From: Andrena cerasifolii
Lineage: Eukaryota; Arthropoda; Insecta; Hymenoptera; Andrenidae
Length of the DNA stretch: 64,000 bases
Assembly (NCBI RefSeq): GCF_050908995.1
Contig: NW_027484912.1
Span: 124,001 to 188,000, forward strand
Direction of reading: 5' to 3'
How positions within the stretch are numbered: the stretch's first letter is position 1; each line of letters begins with the position of its first letter. Shown here in pieces: positions 21,814-30,968 of the stretch. Position numbers and translations under genes: made by a program. Below the pieces are notes generated by a model. The model searched no databases. It saw only the letters and a program-made list of their open reading frames with translations, and was not told the DNA's origin.

Positions 21814-24800
21814 AACTCCAATTTAATTGTAATTTATCGACATGTTTAGTGAGCATTTTACCAGCTTCATCTCTTAATAAAACATTGTTTCCTTCCAGTA
21901 TCCCAATAATCTTATATGGCCCGTGGTAACGCCTGGCGAATTTTCCTCTTTTTGGTTCTACCAAAACACGTACCATATCTCCTATTTTTCCTTTGAAGGG
22001 ACGGGCGTTTCTATCATAATACAATTTTGATCTTTCCTTTGCCTGAACCAAATTTTGCCCTGCTATTACTTGCATGTCCGAAAGTCGCGTTATTAAATCA
22101 TATAAATACGAATTGTATGTGACCACATTCTCGTCACTCGGGAAGGAACTTGGACAACGCGCAAGTTTGCCAAAAACTAATTCATACGGGGTAAAATTTG
22201 TGGCTTCATGGACAGATGTATTATAAGAAAACATAGCAAAGGGTACTAATCTATCCCAATCGTCAAAATCATTCATGTAATGGCTAATGTATTCGGTTAA
22301 CACTATGTGACTTCTTTCCAATGCACCATTGGTTTGGGGTCTATACCCGGATGTAGTGACATGTTGAATTTTGAAAATTTTTGCTAAATTCCGAATTATC
22401 TTATTAATGAAACTAGTCCCTTTATCCGTTAGTATGGCACGTGGTGTTCCATACTGCAATATAAGATTAGTTACCAATGCATGAGCTATTGTTTCAGCTT
22501 TTATATCTGGAACAGGGACAGCTATGCAATATTTTGTCAAATTATCTTGCATAGTCAGAATATGTTTGTTTCCGCTGGGAGTAGTGGGTAAAGGACCCAC
22601 AGTATCCAATGATACTTTGGAAAATGGCTCCAATGGAGTGTCAGTAATTAACATTGGTTCGCGAGTTTTAGCTCGTACTAATTTTTGATTCTGGCAACTA
22701 TTGCAAGTACGGATATAATTTTGAATATCATTACGCATACCCGGCCAATAAAATCGTTCTTGAATTCTGCAATATGTTTTTGTTAAGCCCTTGTGTCCTC
22801 CTACCACACTTTCATGTAACTCTGAAATGATTTTCTGGCGAAGTTCTTCCGGAGGTACCTGAGTGTTTCCGTAACAAAGGGCTATTTCGATATTGCTGTC
22901 CTCAAATGTATTCCTTAATATTTCTATTAACGTACCTTGAGGTAATTCGTCTGTAAAGTCGCCATTCTGTGAGATTCTTAGACCCTTTATATCTAAATCT
23001 GAAAGAATTTTCCTTAGGTTCTGTAGCCCAAGTTCCAAATCCCGAGTAGAAATTTTATCAAAATGTTTCCTTTTTACGACTACGCTAAATATTCTATTTT
23101 TACCGCGTTTTGTTATTAATATTTGTCCTACTCTAGGCTTTGCCGCTTTCAAGTCGTTAACATTGATAAGGCCTAAGTCGGAGAGCAATATACTCACTGG
23201 TGTAACAAGTTCGCAATCGGAAGAAATGAAATGTACATAATTCGGTCTGTAATATGTTAGATTTTGTCTCGTAGAAGTTATGATGTCTTTACTTTTGTAT
23301 CGCATGCTGCGAGATTCGGATTCCATATCCGGAGGTATGTAATCAGCGTCCGGGATGTATATGGATGTTGAATTCGAGATTTGTGGGAAAAGTTGTCTAG
23401 GAGTAGGTTTCTGAGCGATAGGTTCCCTACCTCCCTCCTTGGGAGTTCGATCAACCGTTGAATTTGGAAATGGTGTCGAAAGTGCTATAGGGTTTGGATC
23501 TACGGTCAGGGTAGGTAAGATTGAACTGTATCTAGGCCTGTTAACGATTGTGCTATCAGGCACTCCTGTTGCAGTTATTTCTAGTTCTAATTCTTCCGGA
23601 ATATTTTTCAGCTGAGGTGCTTTACTGGCTGTTTCCTCACGCCTTGGATTTGGAATTTGACTACCTTTTTCAGAATCTCTAGCTTGTTGTAATAATTTTT
23701 CTATTCGTCTATTTAACTCTTCGTCCCCAGTATCGTCATCGTATGGATCCAAATCTTGTAATATTTCCTGTCTATATTCATCTAAAGTGTCTCCTTCAGA
23801 AAGGGCATCTAATAAATCTACTTCCTCTTCAAGTTCCTGTAATTGAGCGCTTTTACCTAATAATGAATTTTCAAATCTATTAAAAGACTCTTGTAGTTCT
23901 TCTAAATCTATAAATGTGGACTCCTGTTTGTCCCGATCACCTGTATCACTATCGCGAGCTTCGGGTAAATTAATGGCTATAGTTTTGTCTACTTCTGACT
24001 CATTCCCTTCCTTCTGCAATTCCGCACCGGCCACTGCACTTGGTGAATCTGGAATTTCAGGATTCTCCACCATCCGTTTAGGATGAAACTCCAGATTCGG
24101 CAGCGTTCTCCTGCGTTGACGGAATACAGGTGTATCTGACTGTTCGTCATCGGAATCGTCATCCTCTGCTAGAGAAAGTTCTTTTGATCTACCTAATTCT
24201 TGTGTTTTTGATGGTCCCAGAGCTTCAGTAGCTTGAAACTTTGCTCGCGTTCTAGTTGCTATTGCACTGGTATCTAAAGGTACAGGTATCCTCGGTTTAG
24301 ATATTGAACTTACTGGTCTCCCTATTTTTGGTTTTCCTGGTAAACTAGCTATTCTTGCCTTAGGTTTGGAAGCTTCAGATTCCGAACATGTCGGGGTTCG
24401 TTTTCCCGTTGTGGAGGGTTTATTTATTGGTAATAATTTTGGGCAATCAGGTGCTAACTCCGACTTTGCATTATCAGAGGAATCCGATAAACTGAAATCA
24501 TCAGACGAACATAGTTCATTTACTATGACTGGATTCCTTGATAAGGCATCAGCATTTGTGTTTAATTTTCCTGACTTATGAATAAATTCATACTCATAAT
24601 CTCGCAATTTTAGTCGCCAGCGGATCAATCGTTGCCCTGGATCTTTTATTGAAGTAATCCATCGTAGCGGTTCGTGATCACTGACTAGGGTAAATTTACG
24701 GCTGTATAAATATGGTCTGAAGTGTAAAATTGCATAAAGGACTGCCAAACATTCCGTTTCTGTAGTGAAATAATTTTGTTCCGGTTTAGTTAAAATTCGC

Positions 24801-25255
24801 GAAAGGTATGCAACTGGGAGATCTTGACCATCGACTTCCGGACTGAGTACAGCGCCTATAGCATAGTCTGACGCATCTGTAGTTAAAGTGAATTGGCTAT
24901 TAAAATTTGGATATTGAAGTATGGGACTTTTACAAAGTGCTTTTCGTAATTCCAGAAATCCTTTCTTTTGTTCCTTTCCCCAAGTGAAAGTAGAATTTTT
25001 CTTCAACAAGTCTGACAGTGGTTTAGCTTTTTCTGCGAAGTTTTTGATAAAGCGTCTGTAATATCCTACTAGACCTAGAAATTGCCTAATATTTTTCTGA
25101 TTTTTCGGACGAGGGAAATTCTTTACTGCACTAATCTTTTTGGGATCTGGTTTTACACCTGAGTGACTAATAACATGTCCTAGGTAAGCAACTTCTATTT
25201 TGAGGAACTCGCACTTATCCGGTTGTAAAGTTAATTTAGCATCGGCCAAACGCAT
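21806..25255 (-). CDS. pol: pol, RNase H - macro - integrase part
   Basis: An 1149-codon frame. Residues 1-110 are the end of reverse transcriptase (AKLTLQPDKCEFL). Residues 120-240 are RNase H (TTDASDYAIGAVLS, HEPLRW, NADALSR). Residues 245-665 form an acidic, serine/proline-rich low-complexity linker. Residues 668-800 resemble a macro domain. Residues 812-855 are the HHCC zinc finger of integrase, and the catalytic core shows D in SLDTVG, D in LTDKGTSF and E in NGALERSH. The C-terminus is a GPYKI-containing DNA-binding module. It overlaps the upstream RT frame, from which it is separated by a small deletion and frameshift around 25250. Confidence 0.92.
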   Translation of the reverse strand: MRLADAKLTLQPDKCEFLKIEVAYLGHVISHSGVKPDPKKISAVKNFPRPKNQKNIRQFLGLVGYYRRFIKNFAEKAKPLSDLLKKNSTFTWGKEQKKGFLELRKALCKSPILQYPNFNSQFTLTTDASDYAIGAVLSPEVDGQDLPVAYLSRILTKPEQNYFTTETECLAVLYAILHFRPYLYSRKFTLVSDHEPLRWITSIKDPGQRLIRWRLKLRDYEYEFIHKSGKLNTNADALSRNPVIVNELCSSDDFSLSDSSDNAKSELAPDCPKLLPINKPSTTGKRTPTCSESEASKPKARIASLPGKPKIGRPVSSISKPRIPVPLDTSAIATRTRAKFQATEALGPSKTQELGRSKELSLAEDDDSDDEQSDTPVFRQRRRTLPNLEFHPKRMVENPEIPDSPSAVAGAELQKEGNESEVDKTIAINLPEARDSDTGDRDKQESTFIDLEELQESFNRFENSLLGKSAQLQELEEEVDLLDALSEGDTLDEYRQEILQDLDPYDDDTGDEELNRRIEKLLQQARDSEKGSQIPNPRREETASKAPQLKNIPEELELEITATGVPDSTIVNRPRYSSILPTLTVDPNPIALSTPFPNSTVDRTPKEGGREPIAQKPTPRQLFPQISNSTSIYIPDADYIPPDMESESRSMRYKSKDIITSTRQNLTYYRPNYVHFISSDCELVTPVSILLSDLGLINVNDLKAAKPRVGQILITKRGKNRIFSVVVKRKHFDKISTRDLELGLQNLRKILSDLDIKGLRISQNGDFTDELPQGTLIEILRNTFEDSNIEIALCYGNTQVPPEELRQKIISELHESVVGGHKGLTKTYCRIQERFYWPGMRNDIQNYIRTCNSCQNQKLVRAKTREPMLITDTPLEPFSKVSLDTVGPLPTTPSGNKHILTMQDNLTKYCIAVPVPDIKAETIAHALVTNLILQYGTPRAILTDKGTSFINKIIRNLAKIFKIQHVTTSGYRPQTNGALERSHIVLTEYISHYMNDFDDWDRLVPFAMFSYNTSVHEATNFTPYELVFGKLARCPSSFPSDENVVTYNSYLYDLITRLSDMQVIAGQNLVQAKERSKLYYDRNARPFKGKIGDMVRVLVEPKRGKFARRYHGPYKIIGILEGNNVLLRDEAGKMLTKHVDKLQLNWSYD
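22862..23256 (-). other. OARD1-like macro domain embedded in pol
   Basis: About 130 residues between the linker and the integrase zinc finger have the layout of the OARD1/TARG1 macro domain: FISSDCE at the first strand, VGQILITKR in the middle, a lysine-rich VVVKRKHFDKIST at the position of the OARD1 loop, a helix LQNLRKIL, and a final FEDSNIEIALCY strand. Macro domains bind or hydrolyse ADP-ribose. The glycine-rich catalytic loop (GCG.D in OARD1) is not conserved here; the matching segment reads ISQNGDFTDEL, so binding without hydrolysis, or a new role, is more likely. Assignment is by eye from the motif order. Confidence 0.6.
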
Positions 25256-25905
25256 GAATTTTTGGCATATACCACGATATCATCCAAATAAACGAAAACT
25301 TCTATACCCTGTAACCCGCGTAGGACTTGATCCATTAGCCTTTGAAAAGTCGCTGCAGCATTTTTGAGACCTTCCAGCATTCGGATGTATTCATAATGAC
25401 CATTTGGGGTTGTGAAGGCTGATTTTTGTCTATTTTCAGGATCCATCTCAATTTGTTGAAATCCGCTTGCTAAGTCAAACGTTGAGAAATATCGGGCTTC
25501 ACCTAAGTGATCCAGAATATCGGTAATGTTCGGTAATGGATATGCATCGCCAATGGTTTTCTCATTAAGATTACGGAAATCTATGACTATTCTCCATCTC
25601 AGATTGCCTTTGGAATCCGGTTTTTTAGGAACAATCCAAATGGGCGAATTATACGGTGAATTTGAAGGTGCTATTATTCCGTTATTTAGTTTATTACGAA
25701 CCTGTTTTTCTATTTCATCTTTATGAACCGGAGGAAAACGACACAGTCGCGTATTCACAGGAACATCATCTACTGTGGGGATTCTATGTTTAATGTATGA
25801 GGTACATGGTAATTTATCACAAGGCAAGTGGAATCGTTCTGGAAATTCTTTAATGATTTTAATTACATGATCCCGTTCTTCTTCGTTCAAATGATCGAGA
25901 CGCAA
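25231..25905 (-). CDS. pol: pol, reverse transcriptase fragment
   Basis: A 224-codon frame holding the fingers and palm of a Ty3/gypsy reverse transcriptase: IVPKK, RWRIVIDFRNLNEKT, FSTFDLASGFQQI and the catalytic VYLDDIVVYAK at the end. Right after YLDD the frame is lost: the sequence resumes in another frame at 25255 with roughly a dozen codons apparently missing. The upstream junction with the protease frame (25887) also needs a frameshift near a run of A residues. Both lesions would abolish activity of this copy. Confidence 0.9.
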   Translation of the reverse strand: MRLDHLNEEERDHVIKIIKEFPERFHLPCDKLPCTSYIKHRIPTVDDVPVNTRLCRFPPVHKDEIEKQVRNKLNNGIIAPSNSPYNSPIWIVPKKPDSKGNLRWRIVIDFRNLNEKTIGDAYPLPNITDILDHLGEARYFSTFDLASGFQQIEMDPENRQKSAFTTPNGHYEYIRMLEGLKNAAATFQRLMDQVLRGLQGIEVFVYLDDIVVYAKNSCVWPMLN

Positions 25906-26612
25906 TTTTTTATGATTTCTAAAACTCTATCTTCCGCGATTGGCAAGGTCTCATCTTCTGTATCAGAATCGAAATAATTTTGTTCTTCTTCGGGGAAGTT
26001 ATGGTACTCGAATGGTATTAATTCTTGTGGCGAAATTTTGACTTCGACATCCTTATCCGTCGTATTAACGGCAAAGACGTGACATGCACCTTGGTCATTT
26101 ACAGACACAACAGCTTCGCCAATGTACAAGCCATCTATAGTTTCAATTTTAGGTAGATATCCCTCTTTTAAATCATGATTCGTAACGTCAATGGCAACCG
26201 CTTTTCTAGTACGTGCTTTTAAATACAAAAGTCGGGGTCCTACACTACGAGGAACTGGATCATGGCCAATAAAAGGTATGGGTTTAATAGGATCGCTTCG
26301 TGTTACCAATGTGTTATGGGTGAAGGAGATTTCAGCCTGCTCTTGTATGAGATACTCTTTACCTAATATACCATCGCAACGCAGAACAAATGAAGATCTT
26401 ACGACATGAAATTTTACGGGTTTGCCTAATAATGTAATTATTGTGGTACCTAAAGTCTCTGTCATATCCGGAGTTATTCCTGAGACAGCAACTGATTCAT
26501 GAAGCGCGACTGAAACATTGTCGTCAAGGGCGCTTAATTTGATTACGTTTATATCTGCTCCTGTATCTACGAGGAAATATGCACAACCCATATTCAACTC
26601 TTTACCCATCAT
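25887..26612 (-). CDS. pol: pol, aspartic protease part
   Basis: A retropepsin-like frame with the catalytic FLVDTGADINVI near residue 16 and an IL GKEYL-type second motif (GILGKEYL) around residue 85. The rest, to residue 235, links to reverse transcriptase. It is in a different frame from gag, which is normal for a gag-pol frameshift, and from the RT frame, which is not. Confidence 0.85.
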   Translation of the reverse strand: MMGKELNMGCAYFLVDTGADINVIKLSALDDNVSVALHESVAVSGITPDMTETLGTTIITLLGKPVKFHVVRSSFVLRCDGILGKEYLIQEQAEISFTHNTLVTRSDPIKPIPFIGHDPVPRSVGPRLLYLKARTRKAVAIDVTNHDLKEGYLPKIETIDGLYIGEAVVSVNDQGACHVFAVNTTDKDVEVKISPQELIPFEYHNFPEEEQNYFDSDTEDETLPIAEDRVLEIIKNCVSII

Positions 26613-26638
26613 TTTTACTAGTGGGGATTCGGGTTTTT

Positions 26639-26929
26639 CTACCGTTGCAATTTTTCTTGGTTTGCTAGAAATTTTACTGTTGCATGACGCTCTTTTTCCG
26701 AATGACTCGACGTCGCGTCCGTCCGTCGGGTCATTTGTGCGTTTAAATGACCGGTTCTATCTTCGGGTTTAGTATTTCTATTATATGGAGAACTCGGTCT
26801 CGTTGATGAAGGAATAAGAGATGGAGATCTTGGTCTAAGCCCTTGAGAATACCCATCTCTTGCTGAACGTGATGGTTCATTACTGTTTGTATTATAATGA
26901 TCGTACGGGTAATAATTAGGATATGGCAT
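26639..26929 (-). pseudogene. gag: gag C-terminal part, shifted frame
   Basis: This frame (proline, tyrosine, serine and arginine rich, for example YPNYYPYDHYN) looks like the natural C-terminal continuation of gag. The main gag frame turns into unlikely isoleucine/histidine-rich sequence after about 27040. A one-base indel near a run of G and T around 27018-27040 explains this. No CCHC zinc knuckle is seen, which is usual for errantivirus-type Gag. Confidence 0.6.
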
Positions 26930-27858
26930 TGGCGGATAGAAATAAGGCGAGTAGTACGGATGTGGAGGAAATCCCGGTGGATTGTAATAATGATTGTATG
27001 ATTCCCTGTTGCGTGATGGGGTTTTAAAATTCCTACTGGCGATCCGGTTACGTCAGGATTGGGACTCGGTGAACGTGTGCGATTCTCTTCTTCGTTTCGA
27101 ATTGCATAATTTTGATAGCGAGGAGGGTTAATGGATTGGCGATTATCGTAATCCTGATAGTAAGAATTCGATGATCTAGAATAGTTATTATTCTGATTAA
27201 ATGATACTTTCTGAATTTCATTCGATGGTAATATTCCGGATTTCATTCGCGTTTCTATACGCACTGCAAATTTTCTCGCATCGTCTAAAGTTTTAGGGTC
27301 ACGCGCATCTACTGAGCGCGCTATTTCATCTGGCAGTCCGCGAATATAAGCTTCCAATCCGCATTCTTTTAATGGTAATAACATTTGTTCTGCATTATTC
27401 CCATAACTATCCTCTAACGCAACTTGAGCTCCGCTAATTAATATGTTTAATCTGTCATAAAAATCGCTAACTGATTCGTCCTTTTTCATCCGAATATTTC
27501 CTATTTCGTGTTGATAGTAAGGATAATTTTTGCCCGGTGCGAATCTACCCTTTAGATGTTTAATTAGTTCATTAACGGTAGTAAATGTTTTTCCATACGT
27601 GCTATCGCGAGCTGAACCCTTCAATTTTCCTAATACTGATTTTAGAAACGAGCCCTCTAATGCAGGAGCCACTAATGCTGCGCTATTTTGTAAATCCTGT
27701 ACAAAATCCTTAAGAGGAACGCCCTTCCCATCAAAGTACGGAATATTTAAAATACTATTTTGAATAGTCAAGCACTCCGCCATGGAGGTCATCATTGCGC
27801 TTGCGTCTTGAGACATGGTTGAATATTTGTATAAAAATATATGGGCAGAACTAGTCAA
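26743..27858 (-). CDS. gag: gag
   Basis: A 371-codon frame, likely starting at the internal methionine of MSQDASAMM. The first 220 residues resemble insect Ty3/gypsy capsid: an IPYFDGKGVPLKDFV start, a RFAPGKNYPYYQ segment and a YIRGLPDEIARSV motif (capsid major-homology-like). The last 100 codons are probably out of frame because of an indel. Gag would form the capsid and package the genomic RNA. Confidence 0.85.
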   Translation of the reverse strand: MTSSAHIFLYKYSTMSQDASAMMTSMAECLTIQNSILNIPYFDGKGVPLKDFVQDLQNSAALVAPALEGSFLKSVLGKLKGSARDSTYGKTFTTVNELIKHLKGRFAPGKNYPYYQHEIGNIRMKKDESVSDFYDRLNILISGAQVALEDSYGNNAEQMLLPLKECGLEAYIRGLPDEIARSVDARDPKTLDDARKFAVRIETRMKSGILPSNEIQKVSFNQNNNYSRSSNSYYQDYDNRQSINPPRYQNYAIRNEEENRTRSPSPNPDVTGSPVGILKPHHATGNHTIIITIHRDFLHIRTTRLISIRQCHILIITRTIIIIQTVMNHHVQQEMGILKGLDQDLHLLFLHQRDRVLHIIEILNPKIEPVI

Positions 27859-27959
27859 TAAATAGCATATAATAGAACCAGCGTTACCACGACCGCACAG
27901 ATAAATTAGTAGAATGGAAAATTTTTATAATTCTATCTGATTTCAATGAATATGAGCAC

Positions 27960-27987
27960 CCAGGAATTCTTACAAGAAATTCCTGGT
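27960..27987 (-). ncRNA. Leader hairpin next to the primer site
   Basis: CCAGGAATTTCTTG and its inverted partner form a strong hairpin just downstream of the primer site in the transcript. Its position in the leader suggests a packaging or priming structure, but this is inference. Confidence 0.4.
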
Positions 27988-28005
27988 ATCCCACCGCTGC
28001 CACCA
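27988..28005 (-). promoter_or_regulatory. Primer binding site for tRNA-Leu
   Basis: Four bases after the 5' LTR the minus strand reads TGGTGGCAGCGGTGGGAT, complementary to a tRNA 3' end ATCCCACCGCTGCCACCA. That matches insect tRNA-Leu (AAG/UAG type) as I remember it. Confidence 0.75.
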
Positions 28006-28009
28006 GATC

Positions 28010-29718
28010 TGTTACGTGCCGCGGCCTTTGGTGTTCGAGCGGCGCGTTTTAGACAGCCAAATTCTGATTAGGGGTATCCCACAGTCGTTAGACTATCAGA
28101 ATTTCCTATCGTTACGTATAGAATGGCAAGGAGGCTCGCCGCACTCGTAACAGTCAATTATTTTGTTTAATTATCTAAATACCTTATCAAAGAATAAGGG
28201 GTAGATTTTGGGATCGTCGGTGCTCTAGACCCATACGGGTCTTTTCAAAGGAATCAGACAGGTAATTAATGAGTATAATTTATGATAATAAAGGTTTAAT
28301 ATTGTAAAAGTGAATGAAAGCAAAAGAACATAACAAAAAGTGGAAATTTTCAATGAATCACCTCATAAAATAATAATCAGAGATAACTCCTGACTAGGGG
28401 AATCACATAATGCTTTGATTGTTAGAAATTATCGTTACACACGATCAAATATTAACAATGTAATAAAGTTTACAGAAACAGATAAAAGGCGCAACTCACC
28501 GGACAGTCGATATTGTATTGACAAATATATTTCGGTGGTTTTCGGTTGGAATGGTTTCCTGTGTTCTGATGATATATCTAAATCAGAAAAAGAGATGAAA
28601 CGCGAACACACACACACTTGGTTATCTTAACGAATAGATCTGAATTGAGTTTAAACGAGACTGAATAATAGTGATTTTAACAGAGCGAAATGAATAATAC
28701 TTTTAGTTTATAGTTAGGAAATTAATATTGTAAGCAAAGTTTAGTAAAATGATTATTTCACAAGGTTGAGTCTTTTCCGCGGTTTCAAATTAGACCGGGG
28801 AACACTCGCTCTAAAACACTTGCGGACCCAGCGACACGCACCTCACGATTTTTCATCACAGAGTGTCGCAATTTCACGTTCTCGGCAACGACCAGAGTGG
28901 GTCCGTACCGAAAATGCTTACGCTGCATTTTATCGCTCGGCCGCGCTACCGTGGGCCCGTCTACTTAACGAGGCGGTGTGTGTGTGTTCACGTCTATCCA
29001 TCAGACTCCCGATTCAAACATTTGATCAATCTCTACGGAACATTCGCACGTACAGGAAAACATGACATCCCACATCTTGAAAAACATACAATTTCGCACA
29101 GCTGAGGGCTCTCCCTCAATGTTACAACACAATTTCATACACAATTTCTGACTAGGGGAATCCCACAGTCGTTGGACTATCAGAAATTGTATTAAGCATT
29201 TGACTTTAACAACAATTTTTAATTAATTAATAATTCGCACGTGCGACAAAACCGTGGGAAGGCGCGGTTCCCTGCACCGGATGTAGGGTATACAATTCCG
29301 TCAATCTTCTAAGAAACGATCCAGTCTGTGCATTCCTGCAGTAGCCGTTAGTGGTCATATTACAATTTTTACCGCGACGGTTAGAGGTGCTCTCAACGTG
29401 GGCTCCCCCACAATGCTGCAAGGCATTGTTGAAATACATCCCTGCCGCTTACACAAAACGGATTCGGCACAATAGGAGAACCACTGGTCGTTTCGAACGC
29501 GACTATCTCGTGAGAACGCCGCTGCGTCAGCACCGCCTTATCTATTTCGCGGAACGGCAATGCGTCGAGGCGACGACGCTCCAAGAGAGAGGTTTTTACT
29601 CTATCAAGAATATTAATTAATAGGCAGGAGTATGATCAACAAGGGATTTCCCATAACGCTAGGCGTTGTTGATACATACCCTGACTAAAAAGAAAAATCT
29701 TACGTTCTGAACGTAACA
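28010..29718 (-). repeat. 5' LTR of the endogenous retrovirus
   Basis: Same length as the 3' LTR, with 16 single-base differences spread along it. The minus-strand promoter should lie here, but I cannot place a start site with confidence. Confidence 0.95.
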
Positions 29719-29896
29719 CGTTACACATTAACGAACGCTCAGTCGAAAATCTGTGAAGTACCTAGGGTATCTGTAGACTAACTAGTTAATTTGAGAAATA
29801 AAGCTATGTACTTGCACTTTAACGTGTCTGCTTAGATAATCTTTATATTAACTGGTTAATGTGCACACTAACGGCTTTCTAACTTTAACGGTAACA

Positions 29897-30239
29897 TATA
29901 TAGCAAGAAAGTAGAAGTTTTTCATAGTTTTAAATTGTAATTTTAAAATCATAATATATCTCTTCCATATAAAGTTATATATAGGGACAATGATAAATAC
30001 AAATTGTAGGCTGAAAGTAATTAAGGCTCTATATGCCAAAACATATATTTTGAAATAAAAATATATAAATGAGTATACAGTTAATTTTATGAGTGATGGT
30101 TTTGATATTTTAATCGTATTTTTACATACTTGTAAAAAGGGTTTTTCATGAAAAAATAAAATAGCTGTAAACAATCCAATTAAAGAGCATGTTACAATGT
30201 CGAAATTTATGAATCGTCCTAACAAGGGACATCACTTAA
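29897..30239. other. Unannotated spacer
   Basis: AT-rich sequence with a hydrophobic minus-strand frame that is not recognisable as a gene. It ends in TTAA at the start of the next element. Confidence 0.4.
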
Positions 30240-30964
30240 GGGGGTAGGTTACCCTAAAAATTTTCGAAAATTGGTTTTTACGATGTTTGCATATTCCGCT
30301 AGCTACATCTTTTCTACTTATTTTAAGGGCAACCGGGCCCCGAAATTCTAAAAAATGAAGGAATTACAGTAAAAAATGTACGAGTCTGCACATGAGATCG
30401 GATAACGATGTCCAACTTTAAACGCGATTTTCCAGAAACTACGTTTTCCAAAATGGTGAACATAAAATCTCGAAAACCCCTCGAACGATTTGAATGAAAA
30501 TTTACAGGCAGTTGCTGGAAACTACTCCCCTCCATGTATTGAGAGCACATTTTCAATATAAATTCTTAAAAAAAAAAGACAAAAAAATATTTTTCCTACA
30601 AAAAGAAAGAAAAATCAGAAACTTCAACATAAAAATTGTATTAATTTGTTTAACAAAATTTTGCTTCCCACACAAGCTGGATACTGTCTTACAGATTATA
30701 AAAATGCCTTTACATTGTGTTTTAGGTAATTCACCTGTCCGGAATCGTGTTCACCCTTAAACGGTGCTTCGCATACACGCTCTCACATTTATATTTATAA
30801 CTTTTTTTCCTATAAATATATTTAAAATTTTCTTTTTGCGCATTAAAGTCAACGAAATGACGCTTAAAAAGTAAAACAAAAATTATCTCTATATTTATTT
30901 ATTACTTGAGAATGTGCGTTTGAAGAAGGACCTGATTTTGGGCTGTTGCGGGTAACCTACCCCC
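30240..30964. mobile_element. TTAA-flanked MITE with GGGGGTAGGTTACCC ends
   Basis: Perfect inverted ends GGGGGTAGGTTACCC enclose 725 bp. TTAA precedes the left end (30236-30239) and TTAT follows the right end (30965-30968), which also abuts the next element. No gene is seen. Confidence 0.75.
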
Positions 30965-30968
30965 TTAT

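Larger units (their letters stand above)
16120..29718 (-). mobile_element. Endogenous retrovirus (errantivirus-like Ty3/gypsy with env, macro domain and F-box gene)
   Basis: Two LTRs of 1709 bp enclose, on the minus strand, a tRNA-Leu primer site, gag, protease, reverse transcriptase, RNase H, a macro domain, integrase, an F-type env, an RRM/F-box/LRR gene and a polypurine tract. Flanking tetranucleotides are CGCT and CGTT, a one-mismatch target duplication in the arm of an older foldback. Counting by eye, the LTRs differ by 16 substitutions and no indels (about 0.9%), so insertion is recent. Frames are nonetheless broken in gag, pol, env and the accessory gene, so this copy looks defective. 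Confidence 0.92.
11771..29896. mobile_element. Old TA-flanked foldback element expanded by nested insertions
   Basis: The outer ends are inverted copies starting TGTTACCG, flanked by TA. The left arm (11771-11896 plus 13983-14094) pairs with the right arm (16060-16119 plus 29719-29896), for example through the shared phrase ATCTAAGCAGACACG and the block CATAGCTTTATTTCTC. The left arm is cut by a hAT-type element at 11897, the centre by palindromes at 14095-16058, and the right arm by the retrovirus at 16120-29718. Without the insertions it would be only a few hundred bases of paired arms. Confidence 0.7.
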
